64,000 nt of DNA from Blautia parvula (GTDB lineage Bacteria; Bacillota; Clostridia; Lachnospirales; Lachnospiraceae), in assembly GCF_020215665.1 (NCBI RefSeq), contig NZ_CP084061.1, positions 5,678,501-5,742,500 on the forward strand, read 5' to 3'. This document shows, piece by piece, positions 42,715 to 51,628 of the stretch. Both the position numbers and the translations under genes were made by a program. The notes below the pieces were generated by a model. It ran no database searches, was not told the origin of the DNA, and saw only the letters and a program-made list of their open reading frames with translations. The first letter of the stretch is position 1. Each line of letters opens with the position of its first letter.

Positions 42715-43785
42715 ATGAAGAGTTATAAAGTATCAGCAGCAGAGCTTAAGAATTTTACAAAAACCGTGTTTGAAAAAACAGGTTTGCAGGAAAGTGACGC
42801 GCAGGCTATAGCGGAATTGCTGGTCCATGCAGATGTGCGCGGCGTGAGCAGCCATGGAGTTATCCGCATGAAGCCTTATATCGAAAAGATAAACGGCGGC
42901 GGAGCTTCCCTAAAAAGTACATATCCTGTGGTGCAGGAGACAGCCAATACAGCAGTTATTGACGCGGAAGGCGGTCTCGGTGCAGTTGCAGGGGAAAAGG
43001 CGGTGAAGATTGCCAGGGAAAAGGCGAAGAACAGCCTGATCTCTATTGTGTCCGTAAAGAACAGCAACCATTTCGGCATGGCAGGCCACTGGGCTATGAA
43101 GCTGGCCGGGGAGGACTGTATCGGTTTTGCCTGCTCCAACACGGACCCCTCCATGGCACCTCCCGGAGTGACGATTCCGTTTATCGGCAATAATCCGTTC
43201 TCTTTTGCCTTTGCAGCAGGTGAAAAATACCCGGAAGTCTGTGTGGACATGGCGACCAGCGCGGCGGCATTTGGAAAAGCCAAGGCTTATGCCCTGGCAG
43301 GAAAACCGATTCCGGAGGGATGGCTTCTTGACAAGCAGGGCAACCCCACCACAGAATTGTCCGAATACGGAATGCTGGTTCCCATGGCAGAGCACAAGGG
43401 GTTCGGTGTGGCCTTTATTGTGGAATTGTTTGCCACACTGCTCTCAGGCGGTGTATTGTCACCTAATGTAAATGACCAGGATCTTCCGGCCACACCGGAG
43501 CTGTCCAGCCAGAGCTTTGGCTGTATCAATATTCGGGCTTTCAGGGAGCTTTCACAGTTCCATAAGGATGCTCAGGAGTACATTGAGGATATCAAGGCCC
43601 TTCCTGTAAAAGAGGGCGTGGGCAGCGCAAAATATCCCGGGGAGATTGAATACACCAACAAACAGAGGAGTCTGGAACATGGAATCATTCTCCCGGAGGC
43701 TTTGGCAGAGCAGCTTGCTGAGACAGGCAGGTCACTTGGAATCCAGATGGCTGAGATGGCATTTCTCACAGCGGAAGAAGCATAA
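42715..43785 (+). CDS. Ldh2/YiaK-type NAD(P)-dependent dehydrogenase (malate/L-lactate dehydrogenase family)
   Basis: The 356-residue enzyme belongs to the Ldh2/MDH2 family, whose fold differs from ordinary Rossmann dehydrogenases. Family marks are LVHADVRGVSSHGVIRMKPY with the catalytic His, SVKNSNHFGMAGHWAMKLA, PFIGNNPFSFAF and VDMATSAAAFGKAKAYALAG. Members reduce 2-keto acids or 2,3-diketo-L-gulonate. It starts at ATG 42715 after TGGAGGA; ATG 42700 lacks its own site. With the TRAP transporter and FGGY kinase it recalls the E. coli yia cluster, though the set is not the same. Confidence 0.9.
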   Translation: MKSYKVSAAELKNFTKTVFEKTGLQESDAQAIAELLVHADVRGVSSHGVIRMKPYIEKINGGGASLKSTYPVVQETANTAVIDAEGGLGAVAGEKAVKIAREKAKNSLISIVSVKNSNHFGMAGHWAMKLAGEDCIGFACSNTDPSMAPPGVTIPFIGNNPFSFAFAAGEKYPEVCVDMATSAAAFGKAKAYALAGKPIPEGWLLDKQGNPTTELSEYGMLVPMAEHKGFGVAFIVELFATLLSGGVLSPNVNDQDLPATPELSSQSFGCINIRAFRELSQFHKDAQEYIEDIKALPVKEGVGSAKYPGEIEYTNKQRSLEHGIILPEALAEQLAETGRSLGIQMAEMAFLTAEEA

Positions 43786-43844
43786 TTCTGGATTCGCAGA
43801 GGGAATATCTCTGCGAGGAATAAATAGAAAATGGAGAAAAGTTT

Positions 43845-44678
43845 ATGAAAAGCCTGTATGTGTCCGATCTGGATGGGACGTTGTTCAATAAAAAGAAAAG
43901 GATCTCCGATAGATCAGCGGATATCATCAACCGCTGCATAGAAAAGGGAATGCTGTTTTCAGTGGCTACAGCGCGTATGCCTTACGGCTGTGATTACCGG
44001 TTGAAGGACCTGCATATGAATGTACCGGGAATTGTGACAAACGGGGTATTTTTATATGATTTTCAGTCCGAAGAAATCATTTCCGCGGAAGCTGTTCCTG
44101 TAAGTGCAGCGCAGAAAGTGATACGTGCGTTCAAAGACTGCGGGATGTCCTGCTTTTTGTACACGTATGACAGCCGGGGAATCAGCATTTATTATGATGG
44201 AAAGAGGATGGAGGAGCAGACCCAGTATTACAGTGACAGGGCGCTTCAGAAATGTGCAGAGGTCACCTTTACAAAGAAAGCAGAGGAAATGGTCCAGAAG
44301 GGAGATCCTGTATATCTGACCTGTACCGGGACGGAAGAAGAGCTGAAACCGGTGTGCAGGAAACTGGATGAGATAGAGGAGATCAAGTATTCCTTTTATC
44401 TGAATATCTATAACGGGATGTACTGCCTGGAGGTGTTCAGTGCACATGCAAGCAAGAAAAACGCTCTTAAGAAGCTGATGAAAATCACCGGGAGCGAGGA
44501 GCTGGTGGTGTTCGGGGATAACTTCAATGATCTGTCCATGATAGAGATTGCGGATAGGAGCTATGCGCCCATGAATGCGCTGCCTGAAATAAAGAAAGCG
44601 GTGGACCGGGTGCTGCCTGACTGTGATCATGACGGTGTAGCGGCGTTTCTGGCTGAGGAGTGGGGACTTAACGTCTAG
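43845..44678 (+). CDS. Cof-type HAD phosphatase
   Basis: The 277-residue protein is a HAD hydrolase of the Cof/YidA type. Motif I is VSDLDGTLFNKKK with the nucleophile Asp, motif II is the Thr in SVATARMPYG, motif III is the Lys near KKNALKKL, and motif IV is VVFGDNFNDLSMIE. A cap domain lies between about residues 80 and 190. It probably removes phosphate from a sugar phosphate. It follows the Ldh2-type gene by 59 bp and is probably co-transcribed. Confidence 0.9.
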   Translation: MKSLYVSDLDGTLFNKKKRISDRSADIINRCIEKGMLFSVATARMPYGCDYRLKDLHMNVPGIVTNGVFLYDFQSEEIISAEAVPVSAAQKVIRAFKDCGMSCFLYTYDSRGISIYYDGKRMEEQTQYYSDRALQKCAEVTFTKKAEEMVQKGDPVYLTCTGTEEELKPVCRKLDEIEEIKYSFYLNIYNGMYCLEVFSAHASKKNALKKLMKITGSEELVVFGDNFNDLSMIEIADRSYAPMNALPEIKKAVDRVLPDCDHDGVAAFLAEEWGLNV

Positions 44679-44693
44679 TTGCTTGGCTATCAG

Positions 44694-44732
44694 AAAAAAA
44701 ATTGGAGAGGGACTGGCAGCAGTTCCTCTCAA
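44694..44732 (-). terminator. Terminator of the AraC regulator gene
   Basis: On the minus strand the stem formed by 44732-44720 and 44715-44702 (one bulged base) is followed by eight T. It overlaps the stop region of the AraC gene. Confidence 0.8.
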
Positions 44733-45586
44733 TTATTATTAGCCTGTGTATGTTGTTCTTTGTATTCCGCAGGATTCATCCCCATGTATCTCTTGAATGT
44801 CTTATAGAAATAACTGTAGTTATTGAACCCCACCTTCTCTGCGGCCTTGTTGATGGTCATATCTCCGGTGAGATAGTGGGCTGCCTGGGCTATGCGTTTT
44901 TCCACAATATAATTGGTGAGCGTATAATTCGTCACCTTCTTAAAAATCCTGCAGATGTAATATTCACTGTAACTCACTTCCTGGGCCAGTACACCCAGAG
45001 ACAGATCCTCACTCAAATGGTTGTTGATATAGTCCACCAGTTTGGCTATCATGGACACATGCCGGGAATCCGTATTATCAAAATGGATGCCGTCATAGCA
45101 GTCGCTGAACAGGTAGGAGGCCAGCTGATGGATCAGCGCCTTTTCAAAGATATCCTTGCCATGGGCAGGCTTCTGGTCCCGGTATTGTTCCAGAATCCGC
45201 AGATATTTGTCAAAGCATTTTCCTTCCACATGGAAAATTGGATAATTCCTGCTGTACTTGCTGAAGATATCCAGAAGGTTTGACTGGGCAGTATTGAAAG
45301 ACAGGAGCAGATTGGGGTCAATGCTGATGCTGAAACGCTCGTAATAAGTATTCTTGTTATAGATCAGGGTGTGCGGATCAAACATGTTGATGAGGGCAAT
45401 ATCCCCCCGCCTGATCAGATATTCTTTGCCGTTGATTTTGAAAATACCTGCATTCCCCAGATAGACAACAATTTCATAAAAGTCATGATAATGCAGGTTG
45501 GAACGCATCTCATTTTTGGGTGTCCGAAACAGACAGTCATAGTCTCCCTTGTAAATGGAAGAGCGGGATAAGAATTTGGCTTCCAT
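44729..45586 (-). CDS. AraC-family regulator, probable controller of the 21-bp-repeat regulon
   Basis: The 285-residue regulator has an N-terminal cupin sensor (RSNLHYHDFYEIVVYLGNAG, INGKEYLIRRGDIALINMFD) and a C-terminal pair of helix-turn-helix units (SLGVLAQEVSYSEYYICRIF and INKAAEKVGFNNYSYFYKTF). It starts at ATG 45586 behind an AAGGAGGAAAA site. Site F lies 56 bp upstream in the divergent promoter region. AraC proteins commonly bind two direct half-sites about 21 bp apart, the arrangement of sites A to F. It is therefore the best candidate activator for these operons; this is inferred from position and spacing. Confidence 0.9.
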   Translation of the reverse strand: MEAKFLSRSSIYKGDYDCLFRTPKNEMRSNLHYHDFYEIVVYLGNAGIFKINGKEYLIRRGDIALINMFDPHTLIYNKNTYYERFSISIDPNLLLSFNTAQSNLLDIFSKYSRNYPIFHVEGKCFDKYLRILEQYRDQKPAHGKDIFEKALIHQLASYLFSDCYDGIHFDNTDSRHVSMIAKLVDYINNHLSEDLSLGVLAQEVSYSEYYICRIFKKVTNYTLTNYIVEKRIAQAAHYLTGDMTINKAAEKVGFNNYSYFYKTFKRYMGMNPAEYKEQHTQANNN

Positions 45587-45641
45587 GGGTTTTCCTCCTT
45601 TATATTTTAAGTTTACTGCCGGATATTCCTAAAGTCAATGA

Positions 45642-45673
45642 AATGACAAGATAAGAAATGTTCTCGGCAAGAT
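45642..45673 (+). promoter_or_regulatory. 21-bp direct-repeat element, site F (HPr-like gene and AraC gene)
   Basis: AATGACAAGATAAGAAATG (45642-45660) is identical to site D. CAAGAT at 45647 and again at 45668 are 21 bp apart. It is in the divergent region between the AraC gene and the HPr-like gene, pointing to the latter, whose start is 67 bp downstream. Confidence 0.75.
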
Positions 45674-45739
45674 TATAAATAGAATATCAAACGGAACTGA
45701 ACTACTATAGGGTTAAGCAAAAAAAGAAAGGACGGATCA

Positions 45740-45973
45740 ATGATGAAATCGTTTTGTGTCAGCCTGAAAAGTATCAGGGATATCACAGAGCTTGTGAATA
45801 TAGCTTCGGATTGTGAGGGGCATATTGAACTGATTCAAGGAGGGCACAGGATAAATGCAAAATCCATACTTGGCATTTTCAGCTTGAATCTGCAGGAACC
45901 AGTAGAGATCAACATGGAAAAGGAAAATGAAGAAATAGAGTGCAGGCTGAGAGAAAGGAGAATACAGTTATGA
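45740..45973 (+). CDS. HPr-like protein without the active-site histidine
   Basis: The 77-residue protein aligns by eye with the PTS carrier HPr. The region around the regulatory serine is kept (NAKSILGIFSLN, Ser42, matching HPr Ser46). The segment that should hold the phosphorylatable His15 reads LKSIRDITELVNIAS with no histidine. It therefore cannot pass phosphate to sugar-specific PTS enzymes, but could be phosphorylated on serine and act like Crh with CcpA. It starts after AAAGGACGG, is preceded by site F, and overlaps the acetyltransferase by ATGA. Confidence 0.75.
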   Translation: MMKSFCVSLKSIRDITELVNIASDCEGHIELIQGGHRINAKSILGIFSLNLQEPVEINMEKENEEIECRLRERRIQL

Positions 45974-46602
45974 CATTGGAAGAACAGAAGGAACGGATGA
46001 TCACAGGAAAGCTGTATAATGATTTGACGGAGGAGCTGGTGAACGCAAGAAAAGAAACCGTCCGCCTTACAGACCGGTACAACCGCACTTATGGGGAAGA
46101 GCCGCAGGTGCGGGAGCAGGTTCTGAAACAGATATTAGGTTCTATGGGGGAGAATGTATTTTTTGAACCATCCTTCCGCTGTGAATTTGGATTTAACATC
46201 CATATCGGAAATGATTTTTATGCGAATTTTGACTGTGTCATGCTGGATGGAGGCGGAATAGAGATTGGTGACCATGTACTGTTTGGGCCGCGGGTGGGTA
46301 TCTATACGACAAGACATGCGTTTGATGCAAAAGAAAGAGCAGCAGGGGCGTGTTTTGCCAGACCTGTGAAGATTGGAAACAATGTCTGGATCGGGGCAGG
46401 GGTACATATCGACTGTGGTGTTGCGATCGGGGACAATTCCATCATCGGGGCAGGGAGTGTCATCACCAGGGATATTCCCGCGAATGTGGTGGCTGCGGGA
46501 GTCCCCTGCAGGGTGATACGGCAAATATCCGGGGAGGAAAAGACGGATTATTTTGATATATTGAGAACGGAATACCGCGATACCAAAAGTGATATAGATT
46601 GA
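45970..46602 (+). CDS. Maltose/galactoside O-acetyltransferase-type hexapeptide transferase
   Basis: The 210-residue protein has the N-terminal helical pair of the sugar acetyltransferase group (TLEEQKERMITGKLYND, RYNRTYGEEPQVREQVLKQI), then a left-handed beta helix of hexapeptide repeats (GNDFYANFDCVMLDGGGIEI, NNVWIGAGVHIDCGVAIGDN). The active-site histidine is expected in YTTRHAFD. These enzymes acetylate sugars that cannot be metabolised, a detoxifying step. ATG 45970 follows AAAGGAGA and overlaps the HPr-like gene. Confidence 0.9.
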   Translation: MTLEEQKERMITGKLYNDLTEELVNARKETVRLTDRYNRTYGEEPQVREQVLKQILGSMGENVFFEPSFRCEFGFNIHIGNDFYANFDCVMLDGGGIEIGDHVLFGPRVGIYTTRHAFDAKERAAGACFARPVKIGNNVWIGAGVHIDCGVAIGDNSIIGAGSVITRDIPANVVAAGVPCRVIRQISGEEKTDYFDILRTEYRDTKSDID

Positions 46603-46972
46603 GAAAAAGTTTTGCATATTATAGTATAACAGAATACGAAAAAATTAGAGATGCAGTTTAACTGTACTCTGGACCGGTCGTGTAGAAGATTTGGTGCAGG
46701 GGGCAGATAAACTGTATTTTTTGTAAATTCTGCAATGGTTTGATCAGTGCTTCCGTGATCAATGCCATTCCTGACACAATATCCGATGATTTTTTTTACG
46801 GCGATGAAGATCATTGTTATCCATACACTGTTTCACACTGCGCCTCCTTGCCATACTGTTAGAGGAATTAAGATTTTTTCAGAATCACATCAGAATCTGT
46901 TAAGATTTAGGATTTACAATAAATACCGTAAAGAGAAACAAAAACATCAGGCAGGAAAATGAGGTAGAGAGA
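46603..46972. other. Intergenic region before the MacB-type operon
   Basis: A possible terminator pairs CAGTTTA (46654-46660) with TAAACTG (46708-46714) before TATTTTTT. Closer to the operon, AGAATC occurs at 46881 and 46892, 11 bp apart, and TTAAGATTT at 46868 and 46900, a pattern that could be bound by an OmpR-type regulator such as the one at 50930. No convincing gene is seen. Confidence 0.4.
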
Positions 46973-47671
46973 ATGCAGGAAGCAATGATTAAAATATGCG
47001 GCGTCCGAAAGGTTTACAGAATAGGGACGGAAAAAGTCATTGCTCTGGACCGGATAGACGCAGATATCCAAAAGGGTGAGATATGCTGTATCTTCGGCAC
47101 ATCCGGTTCAGGCAAGAGTACACTTTTGAACCAGCTTGCAGGCATGGAAAAACCCACAGAGGGAAAAATTGTGATCGACAGCGTGGATATTACAAAACTG
47201 CGGGAGGAAAAGATGGCAGCCTTCAGGCAGAAACACATCGGATTTATTTTCCAGTCCTACAATCTGCTGCCATATATGACTGCTCTGGAAAATACAGCGC
47301 TGCCTCTCATGTTCCAGGGGTATGGGAAAAAGGAGAGAGAAGCCAGGGCCGCCCGGCTTTTAAAAATGGTGGGCCTTGGGGAGCGCCTCAGCCACTATCC
47401 CTCACAGATGTCCGGCGGACAGCAGCAGCGCGTGGGAATTGCAAGGGCTTTTGCCGCAAACCCGGATGTGATCTTTGCGGATGAGCCAACCGGGAACCTG
47501 GACACCAAGACAACGGCGCAGATTATGGAAATGGTCCTGGCATTTGCCAGGGAGAACCGGCAGACCATTGTACTCGTAACCCATGACCCTGAGATGGCAT
47601 CCTATGCGGACCGGATACTGACTCTGATAGATGGAAATATAGTAAAGGATGAGAGAAAGGATAAAAAATGA
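46973..47671 (+). CDS. ABC transporter ATPase, MacB/LolD type
   Basis: The 232-residue ATPase has Walker A GTSGSGKSTLLNQLAG, Q-loop FIFQSYNLLPYMTALEN, signature MSGGQQQRVGIARAF, Walker B VIFADEPTGNLD and the H-loop VLVTHDPEMA. This set is diagnostic for the MacB/LolD/FtsE group, which drives mechanotransmission rather than ordinary transport. It starts at ATG 46973 behind GAGGTAG and overlaps the surface-protein gene by ATGA. Its membrane partner is the FtsX-like permease at 49455. Confidence 0.9.
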   Translation: MQEAMIKICGVRKVYRIGTEKVIALDRIDADIQKGEICCIFGTSGSGKSTLLNQLAGMEKPTEGKIVIDSVDITKLREEKMAAFRQKHIGFIFQSYNLLPYMTALENTALPLMFQGYGKKEREARAARLLKMVGLGERLSHYPSQMSGGQQQRVGIARAFAANPDVIFADEPTGNLDTKTTAQIMEMVLAFARENRQTIVLVTHDPEMASYADRILTLIDGNIVKDERKDKK

Positions 47672-49455
47672 AGGCAAAATTAATTAGAAAAAGGTTATTT
47701 GCAGGAATCATCTGCCTGGGCCTTACCGGCAATCTGTTTTTATACAATGTTTCGGCAGCAGAGGCCGGACAGGACAGCAGCACGGCAAAAAGCGCATTGG
47801 AAAATCAGTCCGGCAGCAGTGGAAAGGAGGAGAACGGACAGGAGCAGATATCTGCAGCAGGTGTCCGGAATACAGCCTCTCAGGATGAAAACCGGGAACC
47901 GCCTGCTCCGGATGACTCCGACCAGCCGGATAAGCCCAGTCAAGCAGACAAACCGGGCCAATCGGACAATTCCGGTCAGCCGGAGAACTCAGGTCAATCG
48001 GACAATCCCGGTCAGCCGGATAAAGACCAGCAGGGGCAGGAGCCGGCAGCAGTATCCATTTCCAGAGAAGAGATGAGCAAAGGCTTGGAATCCGGGCAGG
48101 AGTTTCAGGTCAGCCTTATTCTGAAAAATACATCCCCCAACACAGATCTTAAGAATGTAAAACTGCAGATCGAGACACCCGAGGGCTTAGCAATGGCAGC
48201 GGAACAGAAGACCGGCACCATCAAGGTGGGCAGTCTGGCTGCAGATGAAACGAAAAAGGTTGCTGTAAAGTTATCCGCCGGAAAACTTTCTGGAGATGTC
48301 CCCACACTGGTAATGAAGGCGGAAGTCTCCTATGAGTACCAGGCAGAGGGCCAGACGCGGACTGGAAGTGACCGGGAAGATATACTTCTCCCTGTTGCAG
48401 CAGACAATGGGAAAAACTTCGTAGATAATTCCGGTGAGACTAACAGTGCCGAGGCGTCAAACAGCGGGGGAGACAGCCAGGATAACAGCGGCGGGGGAGA
48501 CAGCGGTTACGAGGGCGGCGACGCAGGCACCGGTGACGGAGCAGGAGGCGGTGCGTCAGAGAGCGGAAAGAAGAAGCTGGACCCCATGACCCCCAATATT
48601 ATTGTCAGCCAGTACGAATATGACAGAAACATCACCGCCGGCCAGGAATTTGAGCTGAAAATGGTCCTCTACAACACAAGCAAACAAAATACAATAGAAA
48701 ACATAGTCATGTCCGCAGAAGCAGGAGAGGCACTTTCCATAGAAGATTCCTCCAATACCACATACATAGAGCGAATGAAACCACAGGAGTCCGTCACAAA
48801 GGTGGTCAGATTGAAAGCACTTCCCCAGGAACAGGCGGATAAAGCCAAGCTGGAGCTGAATTTCAAGTATGAGTACCTGAAACAGGAGGAGAGGACCCAG
48901 GTGACCTCCACGGAAAAACTGTCTGTCCGCTATGCCCAGCCGGACCGTTTCAGCCTCGGAGATATCCAGAAGGAAAAGGAGATCAGCGCAAATGAGGAGA
49001 CTGCCATCTCCATCCCCTATGTAAACAAAGGGAAAACCACAGTCAGCAACGTGGAGGCCAGGCTGAAGACAGAGATGGCCAGCGAAGAAACTTATAAATT
49101 TCTGGGAAATGTGGAGGCCGGCACCAGCGGGACCATTGATTTTTTCGTGACACCGCCAAAAGAAGGAAAGCATAAGGCAAAAATTCTGGTGACCTATGAG
49201 GACGTATCCGGCAATGAGAAGACAGTGGAAAAGGAGGTGGAACTGACAGCCGCCCAGGGAAATCCGGATGAGTTCTCAGAAGGGTCCATGGACGGAGTGA
49301 TGCCGGGCAGTGAGGAGATGGAAAGCGGCAGTGCGGGAACATCGGCTGTGAAAGCAGTGATACCGGCTGCGGGTGTACTTTCCCTTGCAGGTGTGTATAT
49401 ATGGCGCCGCAGACGCAGGAAAAAATCACTGTCAGAAGAAGAGGAGAATTTATAA
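47668..49455 (+). CDS. Large exported, membrane-anchored protein of a MacB-type ABC system
   Basis: The 595-residue protein has a signal peptide (about 1-30, ending near SAAEA), then a low-complexity stretch rich in Asp, Gln, Pro and Ser with repeats such as DNSGQPENSGQ (about 75-125). Three beta-rich domains follow, of a CARDB/NEW3-like kind: LKNTSPNTDLKNVKLQIE, LYNTSKQNTIENIVMSAE and YVNKGKTTVSNVEARLK. A Gly/Ser/Asp linker separates the first two. A transmembrane helix (about 562-579) and a basic tail (RRRRRKK) end it. It lies between ATPase and permease and overlaps both, so it likely takes the place of an adaptor. The function is unknown. Confidence 0.75.
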   Translation: MKAKLIRKRLFAGIICLGLTGNLFLYNVSAAEAGQDSSTAKSALENQSGSSGKEENGQEQISAAGVRNTASQDENREPPAPDDSDQPDKPSQADKPGQSDNSGQPENSGQSDNPGQPDKDQQGQEPAAVSISREEMSKGLESGQEFQVSLILKNTSPNTDLKNVKLQIETPEGLAMAAEQKTGTIKVGSLAADETKKVAVKLSAGKLSGDVPTLVMKAEVSYEYQAEGQTRTGSDREDILLPVAADNGKNFVDNSGETNSAEASNSGGDSQDNSGGGDSGYEGGDAGTGDGAGGGASESGKKKLDPMTPNIIVSQYEYDRNITAGQEFELKMVLYNTSKQNTIENIVMSAEAGEALSIEDSSNTTYIERMKPQESVTKVVRLKALPQEQADKAKLELNFKYEYLKQEERTQVTSTEKLSVRYAQPDRFSLGDIQKEKEISANEETAISIPYVNKGKTTVSNVEARLKTEMASEETYKFLGNVEAGTSGTIDFFVTPPKEGKHKAKILVTYEDVSGNEKTVEKEVELTAAQGNPDEFSEGSMDGVMPGSEEMESGSAGTSAVKAVIPAAGVLSLAGVYIWRRRRRKKSLSEEEENL

Positions 49456-50840
49456 TGTCATTTTTTGATATCATGCAGATGTGTATCCGGAATCTGTACC
49501 GCAGAAAAGGCAGGACTGCCCTCACCGTCTCCGGCGTGATCATTGGCTGCTGTGCCATTGTGATCATGGTGTCCCTTGGAATCGGCATGAAACAGGCACA
49601 GGACCAGATGCTGGCGCAGATGGGAAATCTGACCAGGATCACGGTCACTCCGTCTCCTGCAAAGGATGCCCACAAAACCCTGCTGGATAAAAAGGCTGTA
49701 AAGCAGATGGGGCAGCTTCCCGATGTGACCTCAGCCATCGTAAAAAATACGCTTGATCTGGGAGAACTGCAGCTCACTGCCGGCGAGAAGAACAGATTCC
49801 AGAACGCTTCCGCCACCATCATAGGAATCCCGGAAAAGGATCTGGAAAAGATGGGCTATACCCTGACAGACGGCAAATATCCGAAGAACAGGGCATTTGA
49901 AGTCCTGGCAGGACAGCACTTTGCCTATCAGTTTACAGACAGCAGACGCCCGGAAGGAAAAAATGTGGTGGATTACTGGGACAATGAGGATGCGAAGCCT
50001 TTTTTCAAGGCAATGGGAACCGAACTTTCTGTGGCGGAAAAAAAGCAGAAAAAAACCTCCGAGCCGGGAGAAAACCAGACAGCCTCTTCCGTCGCGGAGT
50101 GGAAGGAAATCCAGAAGCTTAAAATCGTAGGACAGCTGAAAGAAAATTACGATGCAGGGGAGGAGACAGGTTCCGGACTCATCATGCGCCTGAGCGATAT
50201 GGAAAAACTTCAGAAACAGATCCAGAAGATAAGCGGTCAGAAAAAGGCAAAGGAGTACTCCCAGGTTGTAGTCAATGTTAAGGATATCAAAAGCGTGGAA
50301 CAGGTGGAAAATATGGTCCGGCAGATGGGATTTCAGACGTATTCCATGGAATCCATCCGAAAACCTATGGAGAAGGACGCCAGACAGAAGCAGATGATGC
50401 TGGGAGGCCTGGGGGCCATATCCCTTCTTGTGGCGGCCATAGGAATCGCCAACACCATGATCATGTCCATTACGGAGAGAACCAGGGAAATCGGGATCAT
50501 GAAAGCTGTGGGCTGTTTTCTTGGGGATATCAGGAAAGAGTTCCTGCTGGAAGCAGCAGCCATTGGTTTTTTGGGCGGAAGCATTGGTATCCTGCTCAGC
50601 TATCTGGTGTCCTGGCTGATGAACCATATATCCTCCCTGGCCCCGGGCGGAGGGGATATGGATATGATGGCAGCGGGCGGCATGGACATGATGGGCGGCG
50701 GAAGTACCGTCATGTCGGTGATACCGCTGTGGCTTGCGGGCTTTGCCCTTCTGTTCTCTGTTTTCATGGGCGTGGCAGCAGGCTATTACCCGGCGAACAA
50801 AGCTGTGAAAATTTCGGCACTGGAGGCCATGAAATCATAA
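49455..50840 (+). CDS. MacB/FtsX-type ABC permease
   Basis: The 461-residue protein has a first membrane helix (about 20-45; TVSGVIIGCCAIVIMVSLGI), a large extracellular domain (about 45-315) and three C-terminal helices. After the domain comes the family stretch LLVAAIGIANTMIMSITERT, then REIGIMKAVGCFLGDIRKEF. It ends with the usual PANKAVKISALEAMKS. A Met/Gly/Asp-rich loop (GGDMDMMAAGGMDMMGGG) before the last helix is odd. It shares one base (TAATG) with the preceding gene. Confidence 0.9.
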   Translation: MSFFDIMQMCIRNLYRRKGRTALTVSGVIIGCCAIVIMVSLGIGMKQAQDQMLAQMGNLTRITVTPSPAKDAHKTLLDKKAVKQMGQLPDVTSAIVKNTLDLGELQLTAGEKNRFQNASATIIGIPEKDLEKMGYTLTDGKYPKNRAFEVLAGQHFAYQFTDSRRPEGKNVVDYWDNEDAKPFFKAMGTELSVAEKKQKKTSEPGENQTASSVAEWKEIQKLKIVGQLKENYDAGEETGSGLIMRLSDMEKLQKQIQKISGQKKAKEYSQVVVNVKDIKSVEQVENMVRQMGFQTYSMESIRKPMEKDARQKQMMLGGLGAISLLVAAIGIANTMIMSITERTREIGIMKAVGCFLGDIRKEFLLEAAAIGFLGGSIGILLSYLVSWLMNHISSLAPGGGDMDMMAAGGMDMMGGGSTVMSVIPLWLAGFALLFSVFMGVAAGYYPANKAVKISALEAMKS

Positions 50841-50855
50841 AACCAGCGGGTATAC

Positions 50856-50884
50856 TTATCATTTCGGCCGTACTGTGGTATAGT
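50856..50884 (+). promoter_or_regulatory. Promoter of the two-component system
   Basis: TTATCA (50856-50861) and TATAGT (50879-50884) have a 17-bp spacer, with a TGG extension before the -10 box. Confidence 0.55.
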
Positions 50885-50929
50885 TTGAATTATAAAGAAC
50901 TGTTGTTGATAAGATAGGACGGAGGTACC

Positions 50930-51628
50930 ATGAATAAGGCAAATATATTGATCATTGAGGATGACGCGGATATCCGTGAGGGTATCAGAATCCTGCTGGA
51001 AAGTGAAAATTATACGGTACAGGAGGCGGAGAACGGACATGCGGGACTGAAGCTTTTGACTCCTGATACGGACCTGGTGATTCTGGATGTGATGATGCCC
51101 GGTATATCAGGACTTAAGACGTGTGAAGAGATAAGGAAAATTTCCTATGTGCCCATTATGTTTCTTACGGCAAAGGCCCAGGAATCTGACAAGCTCATAG
51201 GGCTTATGGCAGGCGGTGATGATTATCTTGGGAAGCCCTTTTCCTACTCCGAACTGCTTGGCAGGGTGAAAGCACTGCTGAGGCGTTACCGAATATACAG
51301 CGGAAAGGCAGAGACAGAGAAGGAGGAGGAGTACCTTACCGTCAGTGATATCCGGATCAGTAAAAAATTCAATGATGTGCAGGTGGGCGAAAGACAGGTG
51401 GATCTGTCAGACCTGGAATACAAAATACTGCTGCTGATGATGGAACATCCCGCAAAGGTATTTTCTGCCCAGAATCTGTATGAGAGCATATGGAAGGAGC
51501 CGTATTTCTATTCCTCCAACAGTACGGTCATGGTCCATATCAGGAAACTGAGAGTTAAGATAGAAGAAAATCCACAGGAACCGCAGCATATAAAAACCGT
51601 GTGGGGGAAGGGGTATACCTTTGTGTAA
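50930..51628 (+). CDS. OmpR-family response regulator
   Basis: The 232-residue regulator has a receiver domain with the phospho-acceptor in LVILDVMMPGISG and the switch residues in MFLTAKAQESDK. A winged-helix output domain follows (LSDLEYKILLLMMEHPAKVF, STVMVHIRKLRVKIEENP, TVWGKGYTF). It starts after ACGGAGGTACC. The partner kinase overlaps its end. By position the pair probably controls the MacB-type operon upstream. Confidence 0.9.
   Translation: MNKANILIIEDDADIREGIRILLESENYTVQEAENGHAGLKLLTPDTDLVILDVMMPGISGLKTCEEIRKISYVPIMFLTAKAQESDKLIGLMAGGDDYLGKPFSYSELLGRVKALLRRYRIYSGKAETEKEEEYLTVSDIRISKKFNDVQVGERQVDLSDLEYKILLLMMEHPAKVFSAQNLYESIWKEPYFYSSNSTVMVHIRKLRVKIEENPQEPQHIKTVWGKGYTFV

Noticed and set aside
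46762-46962. 66-codon frame in the gap before the MacB-type operon
   Set aside because: No ribosome site; the sequence is better explained as promoter and regulator sites.
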